64,000 bases of DNA from Punica granatum (GCF_007655135.1 NC_045127.1:43597538-43661537); one strand, 5' to 3'; shown: positions 1-13,642, counted from the stretch's first letter. A program made the numbers and translations. The notes: generated from the sequence alone by a model not told the origin.

Positions 1-727
1 GAAACTGGGGAGGGGAGTTTTACATCAGCCTAATGTACCGCATCAAGCATGAAATTACGATGTTGAATATGAAACGGGTCCTAGAATATGGGCAAAAGAG
101 GGAGAAGATTCTGTTTGCAGGATATAGGAAAGAAGAAAGGAGTAGTGATGACAACTTCTAGTATAAGTTCGGGACAGCATCGATATTCCACTATAGCATT
201 TCCTTTAACTACAAAAAGGCTGAAAGGAAAGTCTAAACAATGCCACATACTGCCGTGATCTAAGAGTAAGAGGAAAGGTCAAAATTAGGAAAGGAAGAAA
301 GTGAAAAGGTAAGGTTAGAGGAAGTACGAAATGGGAGCCCATATCTGAAATGAGTCATAAAGATGAAAAGTGACGGGGGAACGGGAAGAACCACACGTCA
401 TTTCGAGTTTCATGGAATGTTGCAAGAAGAAACCTAGAAAAGCTACAGATAATGCACAAGGACGCTAGAAGACATCGATTCCGACAAGAAATGCTGCAAC
501 TCAGCCACATTTTCAGATTGCAAAGAATGATTTTTGCAGCAAATTTTCACGAATGAGCTGCTGGCTACACTTATGCTGTAAATTCTTCCATATTATGACT
601 TGTCACAAAACCACAGCTGATGCAAAATGAACATAACAGCCATTCTTCCAGCTAAAAGGAGAGGAATACGGGGTCTTGACTAATTTGCCTCGACCACCAT
701 AAAGATCATACCAAACTGAAAACAAAA
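1..727. other. Downstream flank of HWS, no gene seen
   Basis: No open frame with recognisable protein content is seen. The part next to 727 should hold the 3' UTR of the minus-strand HWS gene. The rest is ordinary mixed-composition intergenic DNA. Confidence 0.5.
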
Positions 728-1942
728 TCAAGGTGCAATTTCAAGCCTGGGTTCGAAGCAAAAACCAGAAAAGAGCTGTAGAGGGAACCTTTTTGTCACG
801 GGCCCCTTCTGTGACCATCTCCATTGTTTCTGGTTCATATCAAAGACAAGAAGAGCTGGGCCGCCATAGCTCTGGATATAAATAAGATCATCAGTTCCGC
901 TGCTTGCAAAAACATCATCAAACTCCCCGAACCCCTGAAAAAACCTGTGGGGCATTTTCGCGATTTCTTGCCACTCCTTACCATGTAAGACCCAGATTCC
1001 AATGCCCTTAATTATGTCAGGCCTGTCCTGTTTCTCAATTCCTCCCACCATGACAAGCTTCTCCTTCAGGTTCATGAGCCGACCACAGGTAAGAGGGCAA
1101 GGCACTGGAATAAAGCTCTTTAGCAGAAGTCCATGAGAAGAACGACTGGACAGATCGTACATTATCAGTCCATGGCGATTCTCTGGGTGCCCACTCCCAG
1201 TGGAGTATATCAAGAAGTATAAAACCCCATCACAGATAACACTCTCATCTCCACCTCTCCACCCAGTAAGAACCTCTGTAATGGACGTTGACCAAACCAT
1301 TGATTCGGAGTTATACAGATGAATTGAGAGGTCCCACTGGAAGAATTTCCCAGGAACCTGCTTAGATTTGACGACTGATAGTTTGTAGCAGTCTGATGAC
1401 CTGTCAACTGATATTGCAAGGGCACTGTAATCAGATAATTTCAAGCCCGGGGGCACCTCTAACTTTTTCCATCGTTTGGTTATGGGGTTGCACACATACA
1501 TTCGGCTTCTGCTGTCATTGTCCATGCAGGAAATGAGACCACATGAAGAAGCAACGAACCAGTTGGAAGCCTCAATGCAGGGCAGTTCAATGCTGTACCA
1601 CTTTCTAAGTATGGGATCATAGGCATAACCACAGGGTTCATCAGTGCTTGTGAACATGAAATACCAGGGTTTCTGTGGCAGAGCATGTGAGAGGTTTCTC
1701 TGAAACCTTTTCGAGGAAACTATCTCATACCACCTCTTGCAGACACAACCTGCCCTGAAGATGCTTGCTATTGGAAGAAAAGAGAGGATTCGTTCCAGCA
1801 AATCATCGGGTAATATTGAGTCCACGGAAACTGCATCAGAATCCTGATTGCCTTCATCGCTGTGCTCCGAGAAAGAGTCAAACTCATCAGTTTCTTTCCA
1901 CGAATCATTCTCAACACTCCCAATCCCCCAGGCTTCATCCAT
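728..1942 (-). CDS. HWS: F-box/kelch-repeat protein, HAWAIIAN SKIRT ortholog
   Basis: A single 404-codon exon. The F-box lies at about residues 43-88 (LPDDLLERILSFLPIAS, then CKRWYEIVSSKRF). The kelch/galactose-oxidase-like part runs from about residue 92 to the end and includes YAYDPILRKWYS, NWFVASSCGL, PGKFFQWDLSIHLY and the C-terminal FPLQLFSGFCFEPRLEIAP. These blocks match Arabidopsis HWS (At3g61590) from memory almost throughout. Known role of the family: substrate receptor of an SCF ubiquitin ligase, controlling organ boundaries, sepal fusion and miRNA-pathway activity. The acidic N-terminus (residues 10-40) is variable, as in relatives. The ATG at 1942 lies six bases after a good acceptor (ctttctgtag), so the start is the first ATG of the spliced message. 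Length is close to the Arabidopsis protein. Confidence 0.95.
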   Translation of the reverse strand: MDEAWGIGSVENDSWKETDEFDSFSEHSDEGNQDSDAVSVDSILPDDLLERILSFLPIASIFRAGCVCKRWYEIVSSKRFQRNLSHALPQKPWYFMFTSTDEPCGYAYDPILRKWYSIELPCIEASNWFVASSCGLISCMDNDSRSRMYVCNPITKRWKKLEVPPGLKLSDYSALAISVDRSSDCYKLSVVKSKQVPGKFFQWDLSIHLYNSESMVWSTSITEVLTGWRGGDESVICDGVLYFLIYSTGSGHPENRHGLIMYDLSSRSSHGLLLKSFIPVPCPLTCGRLMNLKEKLVMVGGIEKQDRPDIIKGIGIWVLHGKEWQEIAKMPHRFFQGFGEFDDVFASSGTDDLIYIQSYGGPALLVFDMNQKQWRWSQKGPVTKRFPLQLFSGFCFEPRLEIAP

Positions 1943-1948
1943 AATAAC

Positions 1949-2755
1949 CTACAGAAAGTGTATTAGAAACGTCTGATGAACGAGACAATAAAGGAAAACA
2001 TGAGGGGAAAAGAACGAACAAGAAGGCCAGGCATTGAAACTGCATAATCCCGTAATATGCTTAGCTAGTAATTAAATCTCAGAGTATATATTATAACAAG
2101 AAACACATCATTTCAACTGCATTTAACTATAAACCTATGATTACTGAATCCCACAGGACAAGGACAAGAAACTGCAACCCACAAATCCTGAGTCCCAGTT
2201 TCAAATGCACCCTTTAGGAAAACTTCTTCTCATATATGAGAAACCATCTCAAACTGACAATCACAGCTGACAGTGATGCAACTATTAGTCTTCCAAACAT
2301 GTAATCGTCACTTCGCCGGATTAAAATCGCCCGATTAAAAATCTCATAGAATCCTTACTGTGCTATCTATTTTCAAGAGCTAGATACAACTTGTACCTAT
2401 CACTCACCAATCCAAGCCAACAAACGAATGGATTTTGTAAGCATGTGAAGAAGTAAATCTGCAGCTAACAGCGACCGCGAATTACAAAGGAGCTCACTTT
2501 TTCATCATCCAAAGTCCCCTTCTCAACTACCCAGAGAAAAACAATCCTCCATGGTTAGAATCATCAACCCTAAAACGTCACTGCATTCAGAGGAACCCCA
2601 CCTACCGAATCAGAACTAACCTAACAAAGAAGGGACGACAGGAACCCCGGTTTGAATAACCGAAATAACACCACCCATCTACCGGCTAAACAAACCCATC
2701 TGAAAGAGAGGAAAATGGTTAACAAGAACGACACCAGACAAAACCAAGCACTGAC
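1949..2755 (-). other. Probable 5'-UTR intron of HWS
   Basis: On the minus strand a donor reading ACGAG|GTCAGTGC lies at 2755 and an acceptor reading ctttctgtag lies at 1949, just before the HWS ATG. Neither an alternative coding exon nor an in-frame upstream start was found. A leader intron is inferred; cDNA is needed to confirm its 5' end. Confidence 0.55.
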
Positions 2756-3017
2756 CTCGTTGTGGGTCTCGCCAGAACTTGGCGAAATCCTCGGATTAGT
2801 TAGTATCGGGCAGAAGCCAGCATCGAAATGGGGTCGATCGGGGAGAGGGGGAGAGAGAAAGGAAGGAGGAGGAGGTGCGGATTCTGGATTTGGGTTTCTC
2901 AAATCTATGGGGGAGCAGAGGGTTTCCCCTTATAAAGAAGACATCAAAGACAGGCGAAGGATGTAAAGAAAGGTGGTGGCTTTCCTGTAGGGCTCCCCTC
3001 CCCCCTCCTCCTTCTTG

Positions 3018-3110
3018 GAGAGAGAGAGAGAGAGAGAGAGAGGGCGCGTGTAGACACGCAGAGATTTGAAGAGCAGACAGTAGCAGAGAAAGAGAGAGAG
3101 AGAGAGAGAG
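3018..3110 (-). repeat. Two CT/GA tracts in the HWS leader/promoter
   Basis: Two (GA)n runs on the plus strand (about 3018-3042 and 3087-3110) read as (CT)n on the HWS sense strand. Long CT tracts are common in plant 5' leaders and core promoters and can bind BPC/GAGA factors. Their position upstream of the proposed donor at 2755 fits the first exon. Confidence 0.6.
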
Positions 3111-3241
3111 TGGGCTTGAAGTGTGAATCAAGCAACGGATGGATTTTAACGAGGAAGACGAAGCAAAGAGGAAAAATGGGGAAAAATGAGAAAAGAAAAA
3201 GATTACGATAAAATATGGACTTTTCCTCTCTCTTTTTTTCT

Positions 3242-3482
3242 TATACAAATTCTTTTTGGGCACATTTAAATAAAGATATAAATAAATCGCGAACTCGTGT
3301 TACCTCGGGTCGTAAACTACAGTGTAAGCTTTTAATATTTGCCAAAAAACTATATAGGCTTTTAACACCGAGGACAAGATTTCATGCTTTATACTCGGAC
3401 GAGAATTAATCTCAAAAAAAGACAGGGACATATAAATTCTTTTTGGGCACATTAAATATATATAAATAAATCACGAATCACA
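3242..3482. repeat. Direct repeat pair of about 52 bp
   Basis: The segment containing ATTCTTTTTGGGCACATT and a following ATAAATAAATC motif occurs at about 3242-3296 and again at about 3431-3482, in the same orientation, 189 bp apart. The copies differ by small changes. No terminal TG..CA or target duplication is visible, so this is probably an old local duplication. Confidence 0.6.
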
Positions 3483-3848
3483 ATATGTGTCTCAGTTGGC
3501 GAAGTATGCTCTTAATATACCGACTTTACCTGTTAATTTCATTCTTTGTACTAACAAGTATTTGTTTGAATAGATTTGTACATGTCGCAGTATCGTGAAA
3601 AACAGAAAACAATTAAATTTAAATAGAGATTTGTTTCTATTGGCCGCATTGAATAGGAATACTTGCTAATGCTGTCGTACTCATCAGCAGCCCCCCAATT
3701 TTTCAACTTTATATATTTTTTTTCTTTTTTCTGTCAATTCGTTCTGCTCTGATTTGATTTCCTGACCCAATCCTCTGGGTCTGGTATGTGCTTTCTTTCC
3801 CTCACAATACAAACCACACAAAGCTTCAACCTTTCTTGGTATCCTTTC

Positions 3849-3856
<8 letters not shown>

Positions 3857-3879
<23 letters not shown>
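3857..3879. repeat. (AT)n microsatellite
   Basis: An uninterrupted AT dinucleotide run of about 23 bp. Confidence 0.9.
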
Positions 3880-5818
3880 CATAATTAAGTAATATGTGCA
3901 AAATTGGTTATGTCGGACATCAATTTACTATGCCTAATAATCGGCAGTTATTGCTGTCTCTTCAAGGGAGGAGCCGCAATTTATGCCTCTTTTTGGTAAA
4001 CCGAATTGAGGTCTCCACGCATTAATTATGTACTGTTAGATTGTCAGGAGGATTTGGAAAGAGCTCTCCATTCTCCAATGTTTTTTCGGTATACACTATA
4101 ATATTCAAAAATTTAATGAATTTTAACTAATTCAATCGAATTGATTAATTTATTAAAGGATAAATTTTTTATAGCGTGAATTTTATTCGTTAATAAAATT
4201 CGAGCTCGAAATATTATTTTAAAAAAATAAATATTAAACAGCCTCAATCAAGTCATGTTAAAAAGTATTAAATTAATAATCCGTTTTGTAATTAGGGTCT
4301 GTCACTTCAATTTTCAAATCCCCAAGTCTTGTCCTTCACATGAGGCAGAACATTAATTAGTTATTTCCATTTGTTACGTGGTTGATATTTATTTATCTAT
4401 CATATTACTTAAACCACCACATGAATCGAACCATGAAAATTCTACCGAAAAAACATAACATTAATTTATACGTATATTAATTTATTTCATGTACAATATA
4501 ATAAAATTATTATCTAATGATCTATATATAAAATAATATAAAATATATAGTAGAATAATAGTTCTACACTTTGGGTCCCGTAATTTTATATTTGTCCACT
4601 TGTTAATCTTTCATCCACATTCGATGTGGGATATTCATCTATCCACATGCGTAGTGTTGGTCATTCAGAATGAGAAGCCGTTGTACTAATTACAATGGCA
4701 TGCGAGTACATTAGGTTATGTGGGGGTGGGACCCCCTTAATCGGTTAGCCAATTATTGGCGAAGGACAGAATCCGGCTTCCAAGTACATAGGGACGGTAA
4801 CATGCGATGATACAACCTAGCCACCCATAAGATAGCCAAGAGACCACGTGCACGATACAATCATCGACGAAATTCTAATATCATGTTAAATTTTCAAGAA
4901 CCGATACCATAATTCAAAAGAAAAAATAGCTAGAAATAGATGATGTCAACTATCATTGTAGCCCCTTATAGCTCAATCCACATTTGATGGGAACAAGCTC
5001 TCAACATTCAATATGCATAAGTATATAATATTGTGGCAAATATCAGTTTCTAAGCTAATTACACTATGCGTCCTTGGTTATCACGTATATTAATTCTTAA
5101 CCCATTTGATTAATTGATGAAATGAATATAAATGTAGGCTAGAGGAGAATACAAATCGAGCACGAAGAATATGCCCCAACTTTGACTCGTTGCCGAACCA
5201 ATTAGATACCTCCGCATAGATTGTCAATATCGGGCTGGATAATCCAAAAGTTATAAGATGTGCCAAGATGAACTTTTTTTTTAATTAGTTAAAAATTAAT
5301 CGATCACTAAATAATTAAGAAAGTAATTATGATTTTTCAGATTACAAGGGAGAAAAAGAAATAGAAAACTGTGATACGGAAACAGTGAGTTTAATAAAAA
5401 TCTCTAGATTTCTAATATCTACGTGACACCTTTTGTATCAATAATGGAGATTTTAGTTTTCTGATGTGATCATTGATGGGATTAGAATAAGCACAAAAAT
5501 TTAGAATAAAAGATATCAAATTTGAAATAATGATGAAATTTCCTCTCGTTTGATTGGTGACTTTTTCGTTTAATTGGTGACTTAATTTGGTAAACATGTT
5601 GGTTAACTCAGATGGTTTGATACTTATTTTTCTTAAGTAAATTTTAATGGAAAAAATATTTATATTAATGGGTCGATGCAGCTCAGACCTCGATCAAATG
5701 GAAGTGATTTGAACTTTAAATATCAAGTGATTTAGATTAAAAAAAGAAATATCAAGAAAAAGAAAAGTGATTAAGAAACTCACAAGTTTCGACTAGGCCT
5801 TCATGTAAATGTATATAC

Positions 5819-5824
<6 letters not shown>

Positions 5825-5851
<27 letters not shown>
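5825..5851. repeat. (AT)n microsatellite
   Basis: An uninterrupted AT dinucleotide run of about 27 bp, preceded by ATACAT units. Confidence 0.9.
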
Positions 5852-8139
5852 GAACTGCATGATATATACACGTTGATTAAAAAAAAGATCGGGAATATAC
5901 TAATAAGTTGCCTATGTATGTACAGGTTATCCTTTTATTTTTGTCTCGTTATTTACTAATTATAAAATTTAAGAATTCTTTAAAAATATTTGTTATTACG
6001 ATAAAAATGTATTTAATTCTTCACATCTTGTTGTTTCTTTATAGGATATGGCAGAGAAAGAATAATATCAACAAATTAGAACAAAAAGTCAATTGAGGAT
6101 ACTGATAATCAAATTAATGATGAAAAATAATATTAGAAGTAAATATAAGAATTTTCTCTTGATATAAAACACGTAAAAAGTAGTCGCTACGATTTCAATG
6201 AATTGATGAAGATGGGTGGAAAGTTTTTTAGATCTAAAATTTTGGAAAAACATGGAACGTAAGAGGCAAATAAATTAACCTTTTTCGATTAGAATGGAAG
6301 TCCACAAGTCTAATATAATCAAGCAAAAATCTATAGCTAACCACCAAAAAAATGTTTTAATATAGCTAATTAAGGGCACAAATAGTTCTACCACGAGAAC
6401 CGTGCTCGAAACTTCTTGATTATCATACAAAAATATTAAGTCATTGTGTTATACCTTCTTTCTCGGACAACTCGATTTATTTATACTAGATATACTCGAC
6501 CCAACGATCTTTCACCACAAATATATGAGCATAATTGGGTCAATATTTATACTATCTATCTATATATATAGAACAAGTGTATGCAAAGTAACTTTCCTTT
6601 GAGTGACAAGTGCCCTTATAAGAACGATATTTTCATTTCCACCCGGAAAGAAAAAGAACGAGATTTTCATTTTTCATTTTTCTAGATAATCTTTTCAATA
6701 TATTTCTTTCACTATTTAACCCCCTAAATTTTTGACATTGTTTTATAACTTGTCAATTTTTTTTCCACAGTTCAACTCCTTCTATATTAACTTTAACTGG
6801 TCATAAGCGGGTATCTGTATTTTTATATTTTTAATTAATAATTTGTAAATTAATGAGAAATCTATATATACATTACACACTTTACCTAAAAAATTGTGTC
6901 AAACTCTCTTGATATCCTACAACCGTTCCAATTGCAGGTCATTATTGGCAACTTGCAAAAATCCATGTAAATATTAATTGCAGGGACATCAAATAGTTGG
7001 TCCACCATGAGCTAAGAGATGCTTATATGAAAACTTCTTATTGCACGAATGAGAGAACCATTAAAACAATCTAAATAAATATACATATATATATTTCACA
7101 ACCCTTAAAACTGTCTTTTTAAAATTTTAGAAAGACTTTCTTCCTCTTCAAATGTTATGATATAAAATTCTGGGTTATAGATTGTACTGACTCTTTTCTA
7201 ACATGAAAAATAAATTATCACTATCAAATAAAACTTATATGCCTTAAACACATTTAAATTTAAGCTGCTTAAAAATGTTAAAATTTTACATGAGAAAAGG
7301 TTCTATAATATTTTATTTAACGAATCCTCAGCTTTATCCAAGCTCGATGAGCCCTAACATAAATGCTCCATAAGGCCATGTTTTCTTCAAATTTGTATCT
7401 TTTTATTTAACTTCCAATTTCTACTTAATTAGGAAAAAATATCTAATTAATTCAACAAGATTTGATATCGAGAAATATTATTGAATATTATATTACAATA
7501 TGAAGAGATAAAAAAAATTAATAAAAGTATAATGATTTTAATTATATATACTAAAAATGTGAATTCTAAATATAAATATTTCTATATAGAATTACTTTGT
7601 GGCAGCGTACAGTATTATTATTATCATTCCACAGTATGTCTTACATGGAATTTATTCACCGTGCGTGTATGTATCATTGTGTATTGCTTTTCTTAGATTA
7701 ACTTTTTTTACGAGTCTAATGTTTTCATTAAAGTATAGAACTAGTTTTAAATTTTTAATTGTCTTCTCCCTGATTACTTCTCCTTCTCATATGAAATATG
7801 TTGGACAAAATTAAAACTTGATTATACATGGCCATTGACCTTATTTTCATATTCTTCCAATTGATTATATAAATGTATAAATATTCATATATTTTTTTAT
7901 TTTAAGCGCCCTTATGTTCAGATAAATGGTTTTTGTTCTTTTACTATTTTATATGTCAATACCTATCAAAAAAATATTTTATATTCAAAAATCATCATTG
8001 GTGTGTCTCCCTTACTTTTTGGTTGTAAAGAAGACCAAAAGCCTAGAATAATGAAAGAGAAATCCTAAATAACTAATAAAGGGGCACGAATAATCCCACT
8101 AGATATCAAACATGCGACATCTAGGTCAACAGACGAAGG

Positions 8140-8390
8140 CGTGCACTACTATACTACAATCACCCACTATCGCCCCTCTGGCCACCACCTTCTAGGTGGG
8201 GTTGACAGAGACCTCAATTCAAGCGGCAGTGGCCCCGATCCCGACAACCACCACCCTTTTCACCGGTCCCCACCCCTGGCCCAACATTCTGACCGAAAAT
8301 TAGGAAGTGGGACCAGATTACAAAATCAACAAAGTTCAAGGGCACCGCTGCAAATAGGGCAAAAGTCGCCCCTGCTGAATGAGTAAGCAA
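8140..8390. other. GC-rich island of unknown origin
   Basis: About 250 bp with far higher GC than the surrounding AT-rich DNA, containing an 81-codon plus-strand frame rich in Ser, Pro, His and Gly. No protein family is recognised. It may be a transposon scrap or captured exon. Confidence 0.3.
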
Positions 8391-11300
8391 AAATAGAAGT
8401 AAATGACTAAGTAGTTTTTTTTATTACTTAATGATTAAGCACTTTTTTTATTGACTCATTAAATTAAGTCAAATTTCATTTTTTATTATCAAATAAGCTG
8501 AACTCCATGAAGTGCTGAAAATTTAATTTCAATACTTAATTATTGGAGTTATCAAATACAATCTAAGTCTGAATTTTGGGGTAAAAGCATGAAGTGCCCA
8601 GTTTGGAAATTGGAATATTCCTATAACTTAAAAATATTTGGAATATGCTTAGCATAAGTACATGTTTGCCATAACTTCCCATTAGGAGCCAAAATTAGGA
8701 TGAGAAATATATATACCTATATATAATATTTGAAGGGATCGAATCATGGAAGGGAAACTTAAAAAGAAAGAACAATAATATAAAAAAAAAATACTGGTCA
8801 TAAGGAATTTGGAGGTGGGACATAAATTAATAATTATAGATTTGTACAGAAAGAGAGTGTAAATGGTGTATGTTTTCGTCTAGTGAATAAGAAGTTTCTA
8901 ATTCAATTCTCGTAATAGAACTGTTTATATTTCTTTAATAGTTATTAGAATTTTTATTTCATTACACTAAATTCATATGTCTCCCTTATAACCGAAAATA
9001 GATTTGTATGCAAAACTTTATTTTGAGCAAGACAATGGCGTTATTGAATTGATTCTCTGTTTTTTTTTTCTCTGAAAAATTTTAAAACGACCGAGAATTA
9101 TATGAAGAGAATTTGCTACTAGGTTTGTCCCTTTTCAGGATGCCGTGGTATAATACCTTTTTCGAGGTACGAATTTAGGTAAATGGGTGGTGCGTGGACC
9201 TTCATGTAAGCAAATGGGGATGGCTCACCAGGCAACTAAGGGGCCATATTCATTTGGCCTTAAAATAATTTTCAAATATCTTGGAAAGACAGATCTATTA
9301 AAACTTATTTTGCCCCAGCTTTGGACTAAAAATTGATAGAACAAGTGAGAAGGCTGTGGGGGCTTTTAATGCATTTATTTTTATTTTTATTTTGGTGTCT
9401 TGTTAAAGAGGCTTTGATGCTAATTGAAAGTGGTGCCTCCACCAATATGAGCACAATTTTCAGCTCTCTTTCCAGCTAAGCCACCTTGTGGAATTAAGTC
9501 ATATCTCACTTCCAACAGCAACATTATTAATTAAACACCTCACTTTTTTTAGCAGAATATCTTTTCCCATTAAGGAGTTAATTATGATTTTTGTACAAAT
9601 TTAAAATTTTCAAAAAAAGAAAAAATGCACCCAAGTACATCGGAGCAAATGGGAAGAGGGATATTGGGGCATGTGGACCAGAACATGATTTTGATCGGGC
9701 CAAGGTTGACGACTGCATCAACCACCTGATTAATTTTCTTTTTTCCTGTTAGCCAAATCGGTTTAGCTAGGGTTTTTTTATTTATATACTGACTGGTCGA
9801 GGTCGATCATGTATTAATTACTAGCATTGAGCTAGGTCAGATAGTGTCTACTTCCACATTAATAAGATATCGGCGATGAGTGTTCTCTAGTTCTGTGTAG
9901 ATTAACTGCTGATGATTACTTTTAACAGATGCAGACTCCGGTAGTTAATATATTATCTTGCTGCTTGCTTACGAACCAAGTTCATGCGAGAATTTTTATG
10001 GAGACTTTGATTCGTATATTGGGATTTATATATATTAGATTTGTCCATACCGAATCCATGGTCGATGATATGGCACGAATGTCATTTTCCCATCCTAGTC
10101 ATCTGATGAATTAAATCAATCAGTATTAGGTCGGTAACAGCATATCTATAAACAATACACAAACCAGTCCTTTTTTTTTTGGCGAAATACGGGATCGGAA
10201 CCCTAATCAATATATCTTTTTTTTTCCAGCGAGGTACGTGGCAGACCCCTGATTTACGAAAGAGTTTTAAGAGTTAATAAGACGGGGCAAAGCAGTCCGA
10301 GTGACATCCTCGATCATTCAAAAGTTTGTACCCCACGGGCTATAGCATACTTTTCTTCCTGATAAATCGTTACAACCGTTCACAAAGTATCATTTAATTA
10401 ACAGTTAAATTAATTGTTTATGTATAATTATGTGTCAAATTGATGAAGATAGATCTGCTTCTGCCTTTAATATAATAGTTTTTCTTTATCAGTAAAAAGG
10501 CGAGCAATAGTGGTGGTGATCTAGTTGGCTCCCGCTATACATAATGTTCAAACTTTCATGTTTAATCGCGAATATATAAGATGAATTGAATAACCAGAGT
10601 AAGTACTAACCTAGATCATCACTGTAGTACTACCAAAGACCTAGTATAATTTATAGAAATCGATGTCTCATAAGTCTAAGTAAATAATACACTTCTAGCA
10701 AATGTTTTAATACAAACTCGTAGAGAAGAATCGAACCCGAGATCTTGAGTTATCAAACTATATGAGAGTAAGTTTGAAATCAGTGTACCACGGGAGAAAG
10801 CTGTGTTTAATATAATTAGTAAATGGTAATCTAGATTTTTCATCATTGCTGTTCTTCTTTTTTGTAATTATAATAATCAAAGAATTGCTGAGGGTTACAA
10901 TTGATCTACAGCTGTGAACTGGCCCCGAGGCTAGTATCTAGCTAAAAAATCGTTTGTGCTGGTGGTTGGCTTTTAATTAGGTAGTAGCTATTATCACACG
11001 CATCGACCAAAATTAAGACAGATCGATGGAAAATTGTTAATTGACGAATTTCAAGAGAGAAATTAGGAAAAAAGAGAGTAAGAAACTTCAGATGGGAATT
11101 AGCAAATTATCGAAAGCCTCTGCGTATCATGGCTGCATTGGTCTAGTACGTTTTAAAAGTAACAAATATTAAAAAGTAGAAAACTTAATCCAAATTTGGT
11201 CGAGTGATGTTATAACAAATTTCTATTTTTAATCCAAAATTGGCCGAGTGTGATAACAAAGTTCGATGATGTTGGAAATTTAATCAATTTATGGCTCGTT

Positions 11301-12885
11301 GCTTTGATGCATAGAAAATTCACATGCTTAGGTAAGATGAATTCGTCAAGAAATTGACCTAGCTGCAAAGATGATACATATCTACCACATAGTACCACTT
11401 ACAACGTCCAGACAAAATAGGGAAAAGCAATTAAACTACCCAATGGCAAATTGCATCAGCTCCATGCATGCATTTTAATTGGGGGAGTTTCAATATATTA
11501 AATGATGATATGAACTAACTTTTACAAATAAAAGGAAAAAAAAAAAAAGAATGACGGACTTCATCATGCAAATCCCTGGGAATTTGGTTGGCTGAATAGA
11601 AATCGAACGAATTAAAATTGACAAAGAATTGAGATTAACGGGAAATCAATTGAAACGGGGACATTAGGATTGGGATTCTGATTTTCTTCTATTCCTTCTC
11701 GATTTCGAAATAGATGGTGAACGGGTTGGATCGAATGTCAAATTATTGATTCATATGCCCCCATTACAAATATTAAAATAACATAAATGTAAATTTTTTA
11801 TTATTAATGAATATTTCCATCCAGTGTCTTTAAGACTCTTGTCAATCAGATCAACATGCAATTACTAACATTATTACCCCAAAAAAAATGGATTTACTAA
11901 CATTGGCAAATTCAGTTATCTGATTAATATATGTAAAACATCTTGAAATTATTTGACTTTGCAATGAATCTTACCCAATTTATATACACTAAGATTCTCC
12001 TTATCAAACTTGAAGTGAACACCCAAAAAACAAAATTGCCGTGAATGAGACTTAATTAATGAATTTATTAATCAGACTTTGTTAATTACTTGTTATACTT
12101 CTTACTAGCAGTACTAAAATACGAGCAATTAGCAAGGGACTTAGCGAGCAATCCGATCCCTCGCTAAGTAACCCTCTCTAATCATTGGCTAATCAGCCTA
12201 GCGCGGGATCCGATTCCTCGTTAAGTCCCTAGCTAACCCATAAAATTAAAATTAAAAAAAAAGATTTATCCACTTTAGCTAGGGATTGGCCCTCGCTAAT
12301 AAAAAAAATGTAGGTATATTTTCGAAATTTATTAGTTATAATTTTGTATGAAAAACCAAAATATATTTTATAACTAATTTTACTCAAATTGTAATGCAAT
12401 TGTTATAAGCTTAAAATATTAAATGAAATTTGATAATAATAATTTATATAATAATGTATTTTTATTAAATAGTAACTTCCCATATATTATAATAATAATT
12501 GTCAGCACTCCATTTTAGTTCACCGACTCCAGAGGGACAAAATCGTCATTTTATCACCCATATGAGGGAAGTATTTTTAGCAAATTGCTCGAGCATTCAC
12601 GACCTTTAAAAATATGGCATTTTCTTAATTTAACATCAATTTTATATTTTTAGGAAAAAAAACTTTACGGACGTCTTTGGATTTCACGTGTATCGATGTC
12701 AATTTTTAAAATCCGGGACAAAAATTCGAGGCCGGAAAATATTTTATTACACAACATTGTTCCATAAAATTTTCTGAACACAATGCCGGTCCCGGATCAT
12801 TTTTTTATATCCAATTGAAAAGACGATAATTTTACGATTTACGCGCATCAATTTCAAATCATAATTTTTTTTAAAAAAAAAGGTC

Positions 12886-12911
12886 GGTCAGAAGTTCTGA
12901 AACTTCTGACT
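12886..12911. repeat. Hairpin in the 5' LTR
   Basis: GGTCAGAAGTT is followed after a 4-base loop by its complement. The last pair is changed (C to T) in this LTR. The 3' LTR holds the perfect version at 28232-28257. Confidence 0.7.
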
Positions 12912-13642
12912 GTTGTCCTTTTTGTTGGGGACCATTTTTTGCTTTTTTCTTCTCCTTTCTTTTCTTCTCCTTTCTTTTCTTCTTCTTCCTTCCGCTCCTC
13001 TGCTTCGGTCTTCTACCCTCCTCAGCAGAGAGAACCCTAAGAAAAAAAAAAGATCCTCACCTCGAAAAACCCTAACCGAGCGGTCTCTCTCTCGGTTCAT
13101 GAACACAACCGCAACATTCCCACTTTCCCCTCAGCTCCGATCTCCGCTCCCAGCTGGTTCTCTCATAGATCCCTTTTCCCTTTAGTTCGTTTTTTTGCTC
13201 CCAGCTCCCCTAGAATCCACTGCAACATTCCTACTTTCCCGTCAGCTCAGAGCTCCTCTCGGCTGACCTCTCAGCTCAATTCTCTCACCATTCCCTTAGC
13301 TCACTCCCCTGGAACCCACAACTCATGGCCCTCAGCTAACATTTTCTCCCTTAGCTAGTCACTCCCGGCCATCACCTCCCCTCAAAGCTGCACACGCCAC
13401 CCCCATGCACGCACCTTCCATCTCCCGACGACAAGCCAGCAACCTGTCCCCGACCTTCCTCCTCTCCCTCTCGATTTTCTTTTTCGGCAGAGGAGGACAG
13501 CAAAGCCATCCTCATCACCGACCTATTATCGTCACTCCCGTCTCTCTCTCTTTCTCTGTTATTTTTATGTTCGTTTTTTTTCATCTTTCTGCCTGTCTTT
13601 CATTTTCTTTCGAAGCTAAGAACATCTAGAGCCCGACAGCCC

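Larger units (their letters stand above)
3270..12105. other. AT-rich intergenic region, no gene seen
   Basis: About 8.8 kb without a credible coding region. Open frames are short (about 60-80 codons), low-complexity and without family resemblance. It holds two AT microsatellites, a direct-repeat pair near 3242-3482 and one GC-rich island near 8140-8390. A stretch near 10700-10800 carries, on the minus strand, a tRNA-like B box (GGTTCGATTCT) and may be a SINE fragment. No tRNA, rRNA or known miRNA sequence was recognised. Confidence 0.5.

Noticed and set aside
2796..3263. 155-codon minus-strand frame upstream of HWS
   Set aside because: Its protein is serine/leucine runs produced by CT tracts. 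It fits the HWS leader and promoter better than a gene.
10700..10800. Minus-strand tRNA gene suggested by a good B box (GGTTCGATTCT)
   Set aside because: No cloverleaf stems or acceptor could be formed and the A box is poor. At most it is a SINE fragment.
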